A stretch of DNA of 23,124 nt from Rhodobacteraceae bacterium UBA7436 (GCA_002478745.1 DLQI01000130.1:1-23124), one strand, 5' to 3'. Positions 1 through 7,651 are shown, counted from the first letter of the stretch. Translations and numbers: made by a program. The notes: generated from the letters alone by a model not told the origin.

Positions 1-86
1 ACAACATATAGATATTCACTATCGAGCAACACACCCTTGCCAAGCAGGCTCAGCGTGTAACAAACGGGGACAAACTGACCTCTCAT
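1..86 (-). CDS. 5'-terminal fragment of an unidentified gene (cut by window edge)
   Basis: An open frame starts with ATG at 86-84 and runs off the window with no stop, giving 28 codons beginning MRGQFVPVCYTL. The ATG overlaps the TGA of the excisionase-like gene in an ATGA arrangement, which suggests translational coupling and supports a real start. Too little protein is visible to name a family. By position after an excisionase-like gene a recombinase or replication protein is possible, but nothing seen here proves it. Confidence 0.4.
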   Translation of the reverse strand, partial: MRGQFVPVCYTLSLLGKGVLLDSEYLYV

Positions 87-280
87 GACCAGTCGTTCCG
101 ATCTACAAAATGCAGCAAATCATCCATTCGAAACCGCATACTTTTGCTGATACGAACGGCGTGCAAATCACCAGCAGAAACCAGACGCTGGACGGTGCGG
201 ACAGAGACGCTCAAAAACGCAGCCGTCTCTTGCGGTGTGAGCAAGCGGACCGGCTTGGAACTCTGGCTGTGATCAGACAT
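83..280 (-). CDS. Excisionase-like helix-turn-helix DNA-binding protein
   Basis: This 65-aa protein is almost entirely one MerR-like/HTH_17 DNA-binding domain. The segment LLTPQETAAFLSVSVRTVQR (about 14-33) is the typical 'TPxEAAxxLxVSxRTVxR' helix-turn-helix, followed by the wing with the VRISKSMRFRMDDLLHFV stretch (about 42-59). Proteins of this kind act as Xis-type recombination directionality factors or small regulators in integrated elements. It has a GGAA Shine-Dalgarno 8 nt before the ATG. It overlaps the small ORF upstream by 8 bp and the edge gene downstream by 4 bp, so the three probably form one transcript. The DNA-binding fold is clear; the excisionase role is inferred from family size and motif. 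Confidence 0.8.
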   Translation of the reverse strand: MSDHSQSSKPVRLLTPQETAAFLSVSVRTVQRLVSAGDLHAVRISKSMRFRMDDLLHFVDRNDWS

Positions 281-458
281 CGTTTAAAGTTCCAGTGTCG
301 GTGGGAAGGTTTTTTGCGCATGCCAATTGCGCTGCACCAGCGCGTTCAATTGCGTCAGCAGCAGCATGTCGCGCCAGCAGGCGTACAATCGCGAGAAGAG
401 GCTCTTTGGGATTTTCAGCAGTTTGCTGTGCAGTGAATGGGATGTGGTTCTGTGTCAT
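273..458 (-). CDS. Small hypothetical protein upstream of the excisionase-like gene
   Basis: This 61-aa ORF is not recognised. Its composition is Ala-rich with a predicted amphipathic helix in the middle (PLLAIVRLLARHAAADAIER, about 20-39). Its stop lies 8 bp inside the excisionase-like gene, which is the main argument for it being translated. Against it, the GGAG Shine-Dalgarno-like sequence is only one base from the ATG, and an overlapping ORF exists on the other strand. The function is unknown; a partner or leader of the downstream HTH gene is possible. Confidence 0.45.
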   Translation of the reverse strand: MTQNHIPFTAQQTAENPKEPLLAIVRLLARHAAADAIERAGAAQLACAKNLPTDTGTLNDV

Positions 459-523
459 GCTCCAGGTTTAAAGGTCGCATGATCTAAAAAGGTTGGTAAC
501 TTATCCGTCCAAAACCATGAGTG

Positions 524-1201
524 TTATTTTGGCGCCTTTAGGCGTTGTCCAGTTGCGGCGCGATCAAGTTCTCTTGCTCCATTCAGTGTCATATGTGGTT
601 TAATAACCTTGATGCTTTCCAAAAGCAGTTCTTCATAGGAGTTCATCTGTCTAGGCAGGCGTTCGGCAGATGTGTCGCTTGTCAGTGTTGGCCTTTTGCC
701 ACTTGCTTGTGTGTAAACCCGGCGGACAGCATTTGCGACGTCATGCAGACTGTGGTGATGACCACCACCAGGCTTTTCGCGGTGTACTGCTCTTGTATGG
801 TAAATTGCTTTTTTAAGTTCATCCAAGTCTCTTAAAGATCCTAAGTCTAGTTCGTTCAATCCTATTTTATGGTCACCGCTAATCTTGAGGCGAGCATTTA
901 AAAAGTGTTTGGTTACCTCATGAAGCTCAAAAATGCGTTCCCGCAGACGCTCTGGAGTAGGGGGCTTAGCTCGCAAGCGTTTTAGGAAATTATTAAGCTT
1001 GCGTAGTTCGCTGGCCCATAAATCGCGTAGGGCGTCTTCCCCGTCACATAGCTGGTCATACAACGCGCGTTCAAGTTCCTTACGAATGATCTCGGAATAA
1101 AGGCCAACGTAACAATTGGGATCTATTCGTTCCAATGCGGCATCCACAGCAACCAACTTAATTGGTTCAATATGCGGATATTCTGTAAGGCCGTTTGTCA
1201 T
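524..1201 (-). CDS. Hypothetical protein, 225 aa, unknown family
   Basis: This is a long uninterrupted frame on the same strand as its neighbours. The protein is soluble, mostly helical and charged, with no signal peptide or membrane segment. A Leu/Arg-rich helical region lies at about 60-115, and a distinctive PGGGHHHSLHDV segment at about 144-155 holds three adjacent His residues that could bind metal. I do not recognise a domain. The base composition looks more AT-rich than the sugar operons, consistent with an accessory gene next to the excisionase-like operon. The region just upstream of the ATG carries nested inverted repeats (1205-1238), so autoregulation is plausible. A clear Shine-Dalgarno sequence is lacking. 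Confidence 0.65.
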   Translation of the reverse strand: MTNGLTEYPHIEPIKLVAVDAALERIDPNCYVGLYSEIIRKELERALYDQLCDGEDALRDLWASELRKLNNFLKRLRAKPPTPERLRERIFELHEVTKHFLNARLKISGDHKIGLNELDLGSLRDLDELKKAIYHTRAVHREKPGGGHHHSLHDVANAVRRVYTQASGKRPTLTSDTSAERLPRQMNSYEELLLESIKVIKPHMTLNGARELDRAATGQRLKAPK

Positions 1202-1204
1202 GGT

Positions 1205-1238
1205 AATAGCGTAAAGGAGACGCTATTTAAAAAATAGC
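1205..1238. promoter_or_regulatory. Nested inverted repeats with three AATAGC/GCTATT half-sites upstream of the 225-aa gene
   Basis: AATAGCGT (1205-1212) and ACGCTATT (1220-1227) are a perfect 8-bp inverted repeat with a 7-nt spacer. GCTATTT (1222-1228) and AAATAGC (1232-1238) form a second perfect repeat with a 3-nt loop that shares the middle half-site. The cluster begins 4 bp upstream of the 225-aa gene's ATG, where a bound protein or RNA hairpin would block expression. An operator is inferred; no binding protein is identified. Confidence 0.45.
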
Positions 1239-1502
1239 AAAACCCAAATTAATTATTTCTCAGAAGCAATACCTTTGATTTTGTAATAGGCTTCCAAAAA
1301 TCCTCTAGGATTACGCGATCATCGCGACTGACACCTACTTGCGCCACCATACCCAGAACGATCGTGGCTGGTGTTTAATCTGCAAAGGGCACTGCAAAAA
1401 CAATCAGGAACTCCACTTCTACGCACGCACCAATTTCAAGCTGAACCGTGCCGCTGCTCTCGCTGAGTGGCTCATACGGCCGCAGATTAATAGTTTCGGC
1501 CT
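1239..1502. other. Intergenic stretch without a supported gene
   Basis: The space between the SDR gene's stop and the 225-aa gene is about 300 bp. Apart from the nested repeats it holds a 13-bp palindrome at 1314-1326 (CGCGAT-C-ATCGCG). Short ORFs on both strands overlap each other and lack ribosome-binding sites or recognisable motifs. The palindrome has no U-tract on either strand, so I do not call a terminator. This is probably the junction between the accessory edge and the catabolic island. Confidence 0.4.
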
Positions 1503-2312
1503 TCACCAGTGCGGAAACCGATTTTCGAAAAAACTCGACAGCTTGTAGGAAAGAGCCCCTTTGATCCATGACTTCAGTACGATCAGAGGCGATACCCTTG
1601 CCGGGCTTCCATCTTGTGGATGATATCCTATTACATGCTTGGTTTCAGCGATGTCCCACCGCATGCCGGGGTTATCTGACATCAAATTCAATGCAGCAAA
1701 CTGCACGTCTTTGGCGCAGATAGCCGCGCGCATTCCATTTAAGAAGTCTCTGTCGCTCAGCCACATTTCCTGACCCCAACGGCCCATCGCCATGTGAGGG
1801 CCAGGCTGATTGTCGTGTGTCCACTGAGTCCAGCCGATGCGCAGGCAAATGACCGAAAGCCCATGATATTTAGCAAAATACGCCCCAGTTCGTTCGCCAA
1901 AAAGCTTTGACATACCGTAAGCGTTCAACGGACCCGGGGGTGTGGCACTGTTCAGCGGATCATCTGTGAACCGTTTGTCGCCATGGATCCAGTTTGAGCT
2001 GGCAAGAACAACCCGTTTCACACCATGGGCCGCCGCATGGTGGTAGAGGGTGAGCGTCGCGTCCATGTTGTGTTTGATCGCTGAGGACCACGTTGCAGCA
2101 GGTTCACGATCGCCAGCAAGGTGCACAATGACATCTACGTCCTTTAGGAGGGCAATCCAACTGAGATTACCAGAAAGGTCCGCCATGTGAATGTGAGGAT
2201 GATCGACGGGGCGGATGTCGATGCCTGAAACCGTATTGTCCGCTTCCTGTTCAAGGGCATCAAACAGCTTGCGGCCCAAATGCCCACCGGCACCTGTGAT
2301 CAGGACATGCAT
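1503..2312 (-). CDS. NAD-dependent epimerase/dehydratase family, uronate-dehydrogenase-like
   Basis: This 269-aa extended SDR starts with the Rossmann motif GAGGHLGR (7-14), followed by the VHLAGD segment (about 63-68) and the active-site YGMSK (Tyr and Lys, about 132-136) after ASSNWIHG. The VLASSN...YGMSK arrangement and the length (about 265-270) resemble bacterial uronate dehydrogenases, which oxidise hexuronates at C1 to aldaro-lactones with NAD+. The substrate cannot be fixed from sequence, and a sugar epimerase or other sugar C1 dehydrogenase is possible. The gene is last in the ABC operon and overlaps the mutarotase-like gene by 13 bp. The ATG at 2312 has an AAGGAA Shine-Dalgarno. The context (importer plus mutarotase) fits oxidation of an imported cyclic sugar or uronate in the cytoplasm. 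Confidence 0.8.
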   Translation of the reverse strand: MHVLITGAGGHLGRKLFDALEQEADNTVSGIDIRPVDHPHIHMADLSGNLSWIALLKDVDVIVHLAGDREPAATWSSAIKHNMDATLTLYHHAAAHGVKRVVLASSNWIHGDKRFTDDPLNSATPPGPLNAYGMSKLFGERTGAYFAKYHGLSVICLRIGWTQWTHDNQPGPHMAMGRWGQEMWLSDRDFLNGMRAAICAKDVQFAALNLMSDNPGMRWDIAETKHVIGYHPQDGSPARVSPLIVLKSWIKGALSYKLSSFFENRFPHW

Positions 2313-3190
2313 TTGCGGAGTTCCTTGCTAACAGTGTCGGTCATTGGGTCGCCCTTGGGCCAAATTCGAAAGACTTGTTGAAACTCAAGTGTTTCACCAT
2401 TGCCTAATGTTGTCAGGGGTGAATGCCATTCTGCCTCGCAATAAGGATAGTCGACTGAATTGAAAATCTCGACGGGATATTGATGTGCATATCTATCAAA
2501 CTCGGAGGGTTTTGGGACAATGCACCTTAGCCAAGGACCGTCCGCGCCGTACTTTATCAATGTTTCCCCATCGGGGTTCGGCAGGCCGACTTTGAATTCT
2601 TGTTGTGCGGCACAATCTGCGACAATGAAATTGTCGTGCTGTGCAACCATCGAACCTGCATCGCCAAAGACTGGATGGATTTTGGGAGTATCCATCGCCA
2701 CACTAATTTTTGCTGGTGTATCAATCATCATGACTGACCAAATGCCTGTCTGACGTGAAGATTGGTCATGGTTTGTCACAGAATGTACGATGCTCCATTC
2801 ACCACCGGAGTTCAGAGTGATGCGGCGTCGCACGGACAGTTGTGAAACGGCGCATATCCCACTTATCATGTCAACATGATCAATGCCTTTTGAGGTGATA
2901 CTATAAGGGCCACTGTCCAGTGTTGGAAACGGCGCACCATCAATCCACGAGGTATCAGGTGCAATCCAAGTCTTTTCGCCGCCCCAAAGGGAAAAGCCGA
3001 ATTGAGGCGAACGTGTTGGCAAACCCCCGAGGTTAGCTTGATCAAAAGACAGGCCAAGCAAATCTGGGTTTTGAAAAAGCAGAGACTGGTCGCGGAATTT
3101 AACATCCCAGAGACGGCCTCCGATGCCGGGCAAGACCACAAGTTCCAGATCATCCTGTTGCAGCTGCAAAGTAGCCCATTGATCAGTCAT
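2300..3190 (-). CDS. DUF4380 / aldose-1-epimerase-like protein
   Basis: A 296-aa protein with a galactose-mutarotase-like beta-sandwich pattern: LVVLPGIGGRLWDVKF near the N-terminus, WGGEKTWIAP around 90, and YCEAEWHSPL with a following GETLEFQQVF near the C-terminus, as in DUF4380 proteins. Its probable role is anomer interconversion or binding of the imported sugar. I chose ATG at 3190 (MTDQWATL) because GGGAG lies 9 nt upstream. The frame extends 17 codons further, but that extension runs through a perfect hairpin (3211-3239) and is unlikely to be translated. It lies between the binding protein and the uronate-dehydrogenase-like gene. The exact substrate is unknown. Confidence 0.75.
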   Translation of the reverse strand: MTDQWATLQLQQDDLELVVLPGIGGRLWDVKFRDQSLLFQNPDLLGLSFDQANLGGLPTRSPQFGFSLWGGEKTWIAPDTSWIDGAPFPTLDSGPYSITSKGIDHVDMISGICAVSQLSVRRRITLNSGGEWSIVHSVTNHDQSSRQTGIWSVMMIDTPAKISVAMDTPKIHPVFGDAGSMVAQHDNFIVADCAAQQEFKVGLPNPDGETLIKYGADGPWLRCIVPKPSEFDRYAHQYPVEIFNSVDYPYCEAEWHSPLTTLGNGETLEFQQVFRIWPKGDPMTDTVSKELRKCMS

Positions 3191-3210
3191 TTTGCCCATC
3201 TCCCTGCGAT

Positions 3211-3239
3211 GCCCCGGCGCAGAACACATGCGCCGGGGC
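3211..3239 (-). promoter_or_regulatory. Intercistronic stem-loop after the binding-protein gene (ABC operon 1)
   Basis: GCCCCGGCGCA (3211-3221) and TGCGCCGGGGC (3229-3239) form a perfect 11-bp GC-rich stem with loop GAACACA. It sits 6 nt beyond the binding-protein stop and just before the next gene's ribosome-binding site, with no U-tract. Such hairpins commonly protect the binding-protein mRNA from 3' decay or partly terminate, raising binding protein over downstream products. Confidence 0.75.
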
Positions 3240-3245
3240 AAATAC

Positions 3246-4241
3246 TTATGCGTGTTTGAACTGTGCGACGTTCGCAGCTGTGATGGGCATAACCCCAGTT
3301 TCTACGCGCTCTGGCAATGGGTTGATTCCGGCTGCTTTCCAATCAGGCAAGACTTTCAGTGCGTCAGTGTTCTGCCAATGCATCATATGGAAGGCGAGGA
3401 AAATTTCGAGGTAAGATTTCTGCGCAACAGCACCGTAGATCGTGCCGTCCTCGATATAGGGCAGCATGTCATCGTTGCGATCCATCGCAACAATCTTGAT
3501 GTCCTTGCGACCCGCTTCATTCACAGCAATCGCAGCACCTTTGCCACTGTCGCCATCTGTGCCACCGATGCCAACAATATCAGGGTTCGCCAGAATGGCC
3601 TGTAGATAAGCGGTTGGCGCGTATGATGGATCTGCCTTGTCATTGACCACATCGACAACTTCGATGTCTGGGTACTTTTCTGCAAAGATCTGCTTGTAGC
3701 CTTCGACGCGCTCCAAGGTGGAGGGCGCTGGGAACGTACCAAGTATAACCTTTCCTTTGCCGCCAATTGCTTGAGCGAGCATTTCGCCGCCCACACGTCC
3801 GGCCTGAACACCGTTGATGCCAAGAAACGTTGAGCGGGGGCTATCTGGGATGTCACCGATGCAGCATGTGACGGGGATGCCCGCCGCAACAGCGCGTTCG
3901 ACGCCAGGCGCCAAAGTAGCTGGATCACCGGGGAAGATCATGATGCCAGCGGGGCGTCGTGCGATGAGTTCATCCAACTGACGGGCCTGTGCTGCGGTGT
4001 CGAAATCCAACGGTCCGGTGAAGGTCGCTTTGATGCCCATCAGATCTTCGAGGTCTTTCATCGCGTTGCGATAATCTACCCAGAACGGTACTTGTGTGAC
4101 GATGGATAGGAACACGTATTCCTTTCCAGCAGCTTGTGCCATTGCTTCCTTTGACAGCAATGGCATGCCAAATGCTGCGGCCAGACCTGCGGTAGTACTT
4201 GCCGTCAACAGCTTGCGCCGGTTTAGTTTCATTTTAGTCAT
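3246..4241 (-). CDS. Sugar ABC transporter periplasmic substrate-binding protein (RbsB-like), Tat-type signal
   Basis: A 331-aa type I periplasmic binding protein of the Peripla_BP_4/RbsB class. The N-terminus LNRRKLLTAS followed by a hydrophobic stretch and an AMA cleavage site (about 34-36) resembles a twin-arginine signal. The mature protein shows YVFLSIVTQVPFWVDYRNAM (first strand and ligand loop), ARRPAGIMIFP (about 94-104), GTDGDSGKG (about 228-236) and IVAMDRNDDMLPYI (about 250-263), matching the ribose-binding fold. It delivers a sugar to the adjacent permease/ATPase. The start has GGGAG 6 nt upstream, and the gap to the permease gene is 53 bp. The sugar is not identifiable; the flanking mutarotase and sugar dehydrogenase suggest a cyclic aldose or uronate. 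Confidence 0.92.
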   Translation of the reverse strand: MTKMKLNRRKLLTASTTAGLAAAFGMPLLSKEAMAQAAGKEYVFLSIVTQVPFWVDYRNAMKDLEDLMGIKATFTGPLDFDTAAQARQLDELIARRPAGIMIFPGDPATLAPGVERAVAAGIPVTCCIGDIPDSPRSTFLGINGVQAGRVGGEMLAQAIGGKGKVILGTFPAPSTLERVEGYKQIFAEKYPDIEVVDVVNDKADPSYAPTAYLQAILANPDIVGIGGTDGDSGKGAAIAVNEAGRKDIKIVAMDRNDDMLPYIEDGTIYGAVAQKSYLEIFLAFHMMHWQNTDALKVLPDWKAAGINPLPERVETGVMPITAANVAQFKHA

Positions 4242-4294
4242 GATGATCTCCCTTTTTTAGATCGTTGGTTGTTGGTGCTTGTGAGGTATTGGGG

Positions 4295-5287
4295 TCAGCC
4301 CCGCTTGCTTCGGATCAGCATGTCCAGTGCGACGGCTGAGACCAGAACGCCGCCGATGACGATCATCTGCCAGTAGATTGAAACGGCCTGCATGGTCATA
4401 GTGTTATTGATCATCGCAACAAAAACGACGCCGAGGAAGGCACCAAGGATCGTGCCTTCGCCTCCGCGCAAAGACGCACCGCCAATGACGGCTGCGGCCA
4501 AGACTTGCAGCTCAATGCCGTTGCCCGCCGTGGGTGTGCCGCTCATCAGGCGCGAAGCAAGGAACACCCCGGCCAAGGCGGCTAGGACGCCAGTAAGTGC
4601 GTAGAGAATGATGCGCACGCGGGTGACATGAATGCCGGATAGCACGGCGGCCTTTTCGTTCGCGCCTATGAAGTAAACCTGACGAAAAAATCGAGTGTGG
4701 CGCACGGCAAGGTCAAAGGCGATGACCAGCAGAATGACCATGAGGACCATGACTGGAAACCCGCTGACATTCGCCTTGCCGATCCATGCAAAGGAGGCGG
4801 GTAAGCTGGATACAGAGAAACCTTCTGTCAATACCAGCGCGATGCCGCGTGCAATCGACATTGTTCCTAACGTTGCAATCAAAGGGTTGATACCTAGGCT
4901 GGTTACCAGCACGCCATTCACAACACCGATAACAGCGCCCAGGATCAGCCCGCAGAATATGGCCAACGGGATTGGCATGCCGCTCAGCAGTAGCATTGCC
5001 ACAACAGTCGAGGACAGTGCCATGACGGATCCAACGGACAGATCAAACCCGCCAGAGGCCAGCAAGATTGCCATGCCAATGACGATGATTGCTGTCGGTG
5101 CCATACCTACAGCCACTGCGCGGAAGTTGGAAAAGCTAAAGAAGTAGGGATTGATGTTGGCCATTACGATGATGATGACGGCAATCAGAACGATCAGTGT
5201 CAATTCGCGAATGTCGACAAAGGCTTGCAGGATACGGCGCAGGAATGGCCGCTTTTGGGATGTCGTGGCTTGGGCGGTCATCGTCAC
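4295..5287 (-). CDS. Sugar ABC transporter permease (RbsC-like)
   Basis: A 330-aa polytopic inner-membrane protein of the BPD_transp_2 family with about 9-10 hydrophobic segments. Family hallmarks are ASGGFDLSVGSVMALSS (about 78-94) and VIGGASLRGGEGTILGA (about 267-283), equivalent to RbsC. The frame opens with GTG at 5287, whose GTGA overlaps the stop of the ATPase gene, with an ATG two codons later (5281) as an alternative start. The N-terminal cytoplasmic tail is basic (SQKRPFLRR). It forms the translocation channel with the ATPase and the binding protein downstream. Confidence 0.93.
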   Translation of the reverse strand: MTMTAQATTSQKRPFLRRILQAFVDIRELTLIVLIAVIIIVMANINPYFFSFSNFRAVAVGMAPTAIIVIGMAILLASGGFDLSVGSVMALSSTVVAMLLLSGMPIPLAIFCGLILGAVIGVVNGVLVTSLGINPLIATLGTMSIARGIALVLTEGFSVSSLPASFAWIGKANVSGFPVMVLMVILLVIAFDLAVRHTRFFRQVYFIGANEKAAVLSGIHVTRVRIILYALTGVLAALAGVFLASRLMSGTPTAGNGIELQVLAAAVIGGASLRGGEGTILGAFLGVVFVAMINNTMTMQAVSIYWQMIVIGGVLVSAVALDMLIRSKRG

Positions 5288-6846
5288 AATGCAGCTCCTG
5301 AATGTGGGGAAGGGGAGGTGAGCGGAGGATTCGGGTTCCCCGCCGCCATTTGAAGGAGCGCAATTTTGCTTGCCTCATGTGCTGCGATGTCGCCCATCAA
5401 ACGGCCTTCATGGACAACCAGAATGCGTGTGGACAATGATAGAAGCTCAGGAAAATCAGATGACACTACAAGAATAGCCATGCCTTCGGCTGCGCGGCGC
5501 AAGAGCTCAGTATGGATCTGGAATTTTGCCCCCACATCAACGCCTTTAGTGGGTTCTTCGACGATCAGCAGATCGGGTGCGCGTTTGAGCCATTTGGCCA
5601 GCATAATCTTTTGCTGGTTGCCGCCCGACAGTGAGCCAACCTCCTCTGTGATCTCGCCAGCTTTCACACTGAAAGCGGCAATGGCTGCGGTACTTGCCCG
5701 GCTGATCGAATCTTTGCTCATAAGGCCCAATGTTGAATGTTCGGGAAGGCTGGCCGCGATCAGGTTGTCGCTGAGGGATTGTTCTAGGAATAGCCCTTCG
5801 GTCTTCCGTTCTTCGGGTACAAATCCAACACCTGCGCGCATCGCTTGTCGCAGCGAGGTGAATTTTGCGGGTTTTCCATGTAGTGACACTTCCCCTGTGG
5901 CCCCCTGCATCAAACCAACGATAGAGCGGACGATCTCACTGCGCCGCGCGCCCATTAGCCCGGCCATACCAACGATTTCACCGGACTTGATGGAAAACGA
6001 AATGTCTTCGAACTCGCCCACTCGGGTCAGTCCTTTGACGTTTAGCACCTTGGCGCCTTTGACGTCTCTAGATCGGTTGATATCACCGGGATGCGCGCCG
6101 CCAATCATCTCGGCGATAACTTGCTCTTGCGACGTTTCTGAGACGGGAAGGGTGCTGATCTGTTGGCCATCTCTTAGAACAGTCACGCGATCCGAGATGC
6201 GAAATATCTCAGCCATGTGGTGGCTGACATACACAATCCCAATGCCCTTTGCCGCCAACCCGCGCAACACGTCGAACAGCGCATCGACCTCGTCCGGGGC
6301 CAGCGCTGATGTTGGTTCGTCCAGCAACAGCACACGCGCATTTAGGGAAAGTGCCTTGGCGATTTCGACAATCTGACGGGAACTGATCGGCAGACTATCG
6401 ACGGGCATTGACACATCAATGTCTAGACCAAACTCAGCCAATAGTGCTTCGGCTCGGCGGCGCAACTCTGGCCAGTTTACTACGCCCAAACGCGTTGGAG
6501 CCCGTCCTGCATAAATGTTTTCTGCGACAGAAAGGGCACCTGCAAGACTCAGTTCCTGAAAGACGCAGCTGATCCCGAGCGATTGAGCATGAGATGGGTT
6601 TTCGATCCGCTTGTCAGTGCCATCGCATAGGACTTTGCCCTTTGAGGGCTGATGGAGGCCATAGAGAAGACCCAGACAGGTCGACTTTCCGGCGCCATTT
6701 TCACCGCAAAGGGCGTGAACTTCACCGGGGCGAAGGTCGAAATCAACGCCGTCCAGAACGACGTTTGGCCCGAAACTTTTTCCCACCCCGTCCAATTGGA
6801 TCAAGGGCTGTACAACCGGTGCATCTAGAATCAATGCTGCAACCAT
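5284..6846 (-). CDS. Sugar ABC transporter ATP-binding protein (RbsA/MglA-like, two ABC domains)
   Basis: A 520-aa fused double ATPase. Domain 1 has Walker A GENGAGKS (48-55), a degenerate signature LPISSRQIVEIAKAL and Walker B VLLLDEPTSAL. Domain 2 has the degenerate Walker A region typical of this class (GLMGARRSEIVRSIVG), signature LSGGNQQKIMLAKWL and Walker B LLIVEEPTKGVDVG. It energises uptake by the adjacent permease. The ATG at 6846 has GGGAGGA 8 nt upstream. It is the first gene of the five-gene minus-strand operon and overlaps the permease gene by 4 bp. It also starts just downstream of a palindromic operator candidate (6869-6894). Confidence 0.94.
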   Translation of the reverse strand: MVAALILDAPVVQPLIQLDGVGKSFGPNVVLDGVDFDLRPGEVHALCGENGAGKSTCLGLLYGLHQPSKGKVLCDGTDKRIENPSHAQSLGISCVFQELSLAGALSVAENIYAGRAPTRLGVVNWPELRRRAEALLAEFGLDIDVSMPVDSLPISSRQIVEIAKALSLNARVLLLDEPTSALAPDEVDALFDVLRGLAAKGIGIVYVSHHMAEIFRISDRVTVLRDGQQISTLPVSETSQEQVIAEMIGGAHPGDINRSRDVKGAKVLNVKGLTRVGEFEDISFSIKSGEIVGMAGLMGARRSEIVRSIVGLMQGATGEVSLHGKPAKFTSLRQAMRAGVGFVPEERKTEGLFLEQSLSDNLIAASLPEHSTLGLMSKDSISRASTAAIAAFSVKAGEITEEVGSLSGGNQQKIMLAKWLKRAPDLLIVEEPTKGVDVGAKFQIHTELLRRAAEGMAILVVSSDFPELLSLSTRILVVHEGRLMGDIAAHEASKIALLQMAAGNPNPPLTSPSPHSGAAL

Positions 6847-6868
6847 TAAACGTCCTCCCGCTTTTTAA

Positions 6869-6894
6869 TTGGCATCTGATATCTTAGATGTCAA
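6869..6894 (-). promoter_or_regulatory. Palindromic operator candidate over a -35-like element upstream of ABC operon 1
   Basis: TTGGCATCT (6869-6877) and AGATGTCAA (6886-6894) match in 8 of 9 positions around an 8-bp centre. Read on the minus strand the site contains ATATCAGATGC, nearly identical to sequences before the lactonase (7720-7730) and dctP (22269-22279). A perfect TTGACA (6894-6889, minus strand) lies at its edge, so a bound repressor would occlude the promoter. The matching -10 is weak. A GntR-family protein is the probable ligand by proximity. Confidence 0.55.
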
Positions 6895-6924
6895 TTATTA
6901 TTCGACTTGAGTGTTGCAGACACG

Positions 6925-6952
6925 AAAAAAGGCGGCCCCAGCTGGAACCGCC
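6925..6952 (-). terminator. Rho-independent terminator of the first gntR gene
   Basis: On the minus strand GGCGGTTCC-AGCT-GGGGCCGCC forms a 9-bp stem (two G-U pairs) with a 4-nt loop, immediately followed by six T residues (6930-6925). It lies 27 bp after the regulator's stop and before the promoter of ABC operon 1, so the regulator is transcribed separately from that operon. Confidence 0.85.
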
Positions 6953-6979
6953 CTGTCGAACTCTCTGCCTAAAATTGGA

Positions 6980-7651
6980 TTAGGAGGGGGCCGCGCCCTC
7001 TAGAACAATTGACGCGCTCTTATAAGCTTGTCGCGTGCGATCAATGTGTTCGGTCAGAAGTGACTTGATTTTTGTCATGTCTCCATGGTGTACCGCGATT
7101 GCAATTTTCTGATGCTCAGCAAAGGAAAGATTGGTGTGCTGGGGAAACTTCGCCAAATGTGTCCGCAAAGCAGCGATCTTGCCAATGTACCGGGTGTAAC
7201 TGGCGGTAAGGTAATCATTTTTGGCATGTTCAAAAATCAGGTGGTGGAAAGATGTATCCAGCGCAAGATACTCCTTTTCATTTCCCTTTGCCCGTTCACG
7301 CCCCATTTCCTTTACGACCCGCTCCATATCACTGGCCAACCGACTGGGGCCGCGTGACAATGCCAGCTCAAAGGCGGCAATTTCAATCGCCTGCCTGAAA
7401 TCGCAAATTTGGGTCACCTCTGTTTCTGACAGAGAAAACACCCGCGCGCCCTTTTGAGGCTCAATGCTGACAAGGCCCTCATCGCGCAATTGAGCAAGCG
7501 CCTCCCGGACGGGCGATTTTGAAACGCCAAGTTCCTCGGATATTTTCCGCTCTGACAGCACTTGGCCCATCTTGAGGGAGCCGTCGATAATGCTGTTCCT
7601 TAGATGCTCCAACGCAAGCTCTCTAAGCGATTTAGGTCTTTCCAGCGCCAT
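6980..7651 (-). CDS. GntR-family transcriptional regulator, FCD (FadR) subfamily
   Basis: A 223-aa regulator. The N-terminal winged HTH contains LSERKISEELGVSKSPVREA and LRDEGLVSIEPQKGARV (about 33-72). The C-terminal FCD effector domain keeps the metal-site residues Asp132 and His136 (ALDTSFHH), His180 (AEHQKI) and His202 (TEHIDR). Such proteins usually repress sugar-acid or organic-acid operons and are released by a pathway acid. The frame opens at TTG 7666, but ATG at 7651 with GGAG 9 nt upstream is the better start. It is divergent from the 12-gene operon and flanked by ATATCAGATRC-like sites on both sides, so it probably regulates itself, that operon and ABC operon 1. Confidence 0.93.
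   Translation of the reverse strand: MALERPKSLRELALEHLRNSIIDGSLKMGQVLSERKISEELGVSKSPVREALAQLRDEGLVSIEPQKGARVFSLSETEVTQICDFRQAIEIAAFELALSRGPSRLASDMERVVKEMGRERAKGNEKEYLALDTSFHHLIFEHAKNDYLTASYTRYIGKIAALRTHLAKFPQHTNLSFAEHQKIAIAVHHGDMTKIKSLLTEHIDRTRQAYKSASIVLEGAAPS

Noticed and set aside
1314..1326. CGCGAT-C-ATCGCG palindrome as a terminator of the five-gene operon
   Set aside because: The stem has no loop of workable size and no U-tract on either strand.
1339..1569. Overlapping 69-aa (+) and 64-aa (-) ORFs at the intergenic/SDR boundary
   Set aside because: They overlap each other and the SDR C-terminus and lack ribosome-binding sites and any family resemblance.
3191..3241. 17-codon N-terminal extension of the DUF4380 protein
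   Set aside because: It would be read through a perfect 11-bp hairpin; the downstream ATG has a properly spaced GGGAG.
5366..6376. 336-aa plus-strand ORF opposite the ABC ATPase
   Set aside because: Ser/Arg/Pro-rich low-quality translation antisense to an ATPase with all its motifs; a shadow of its codon usage.
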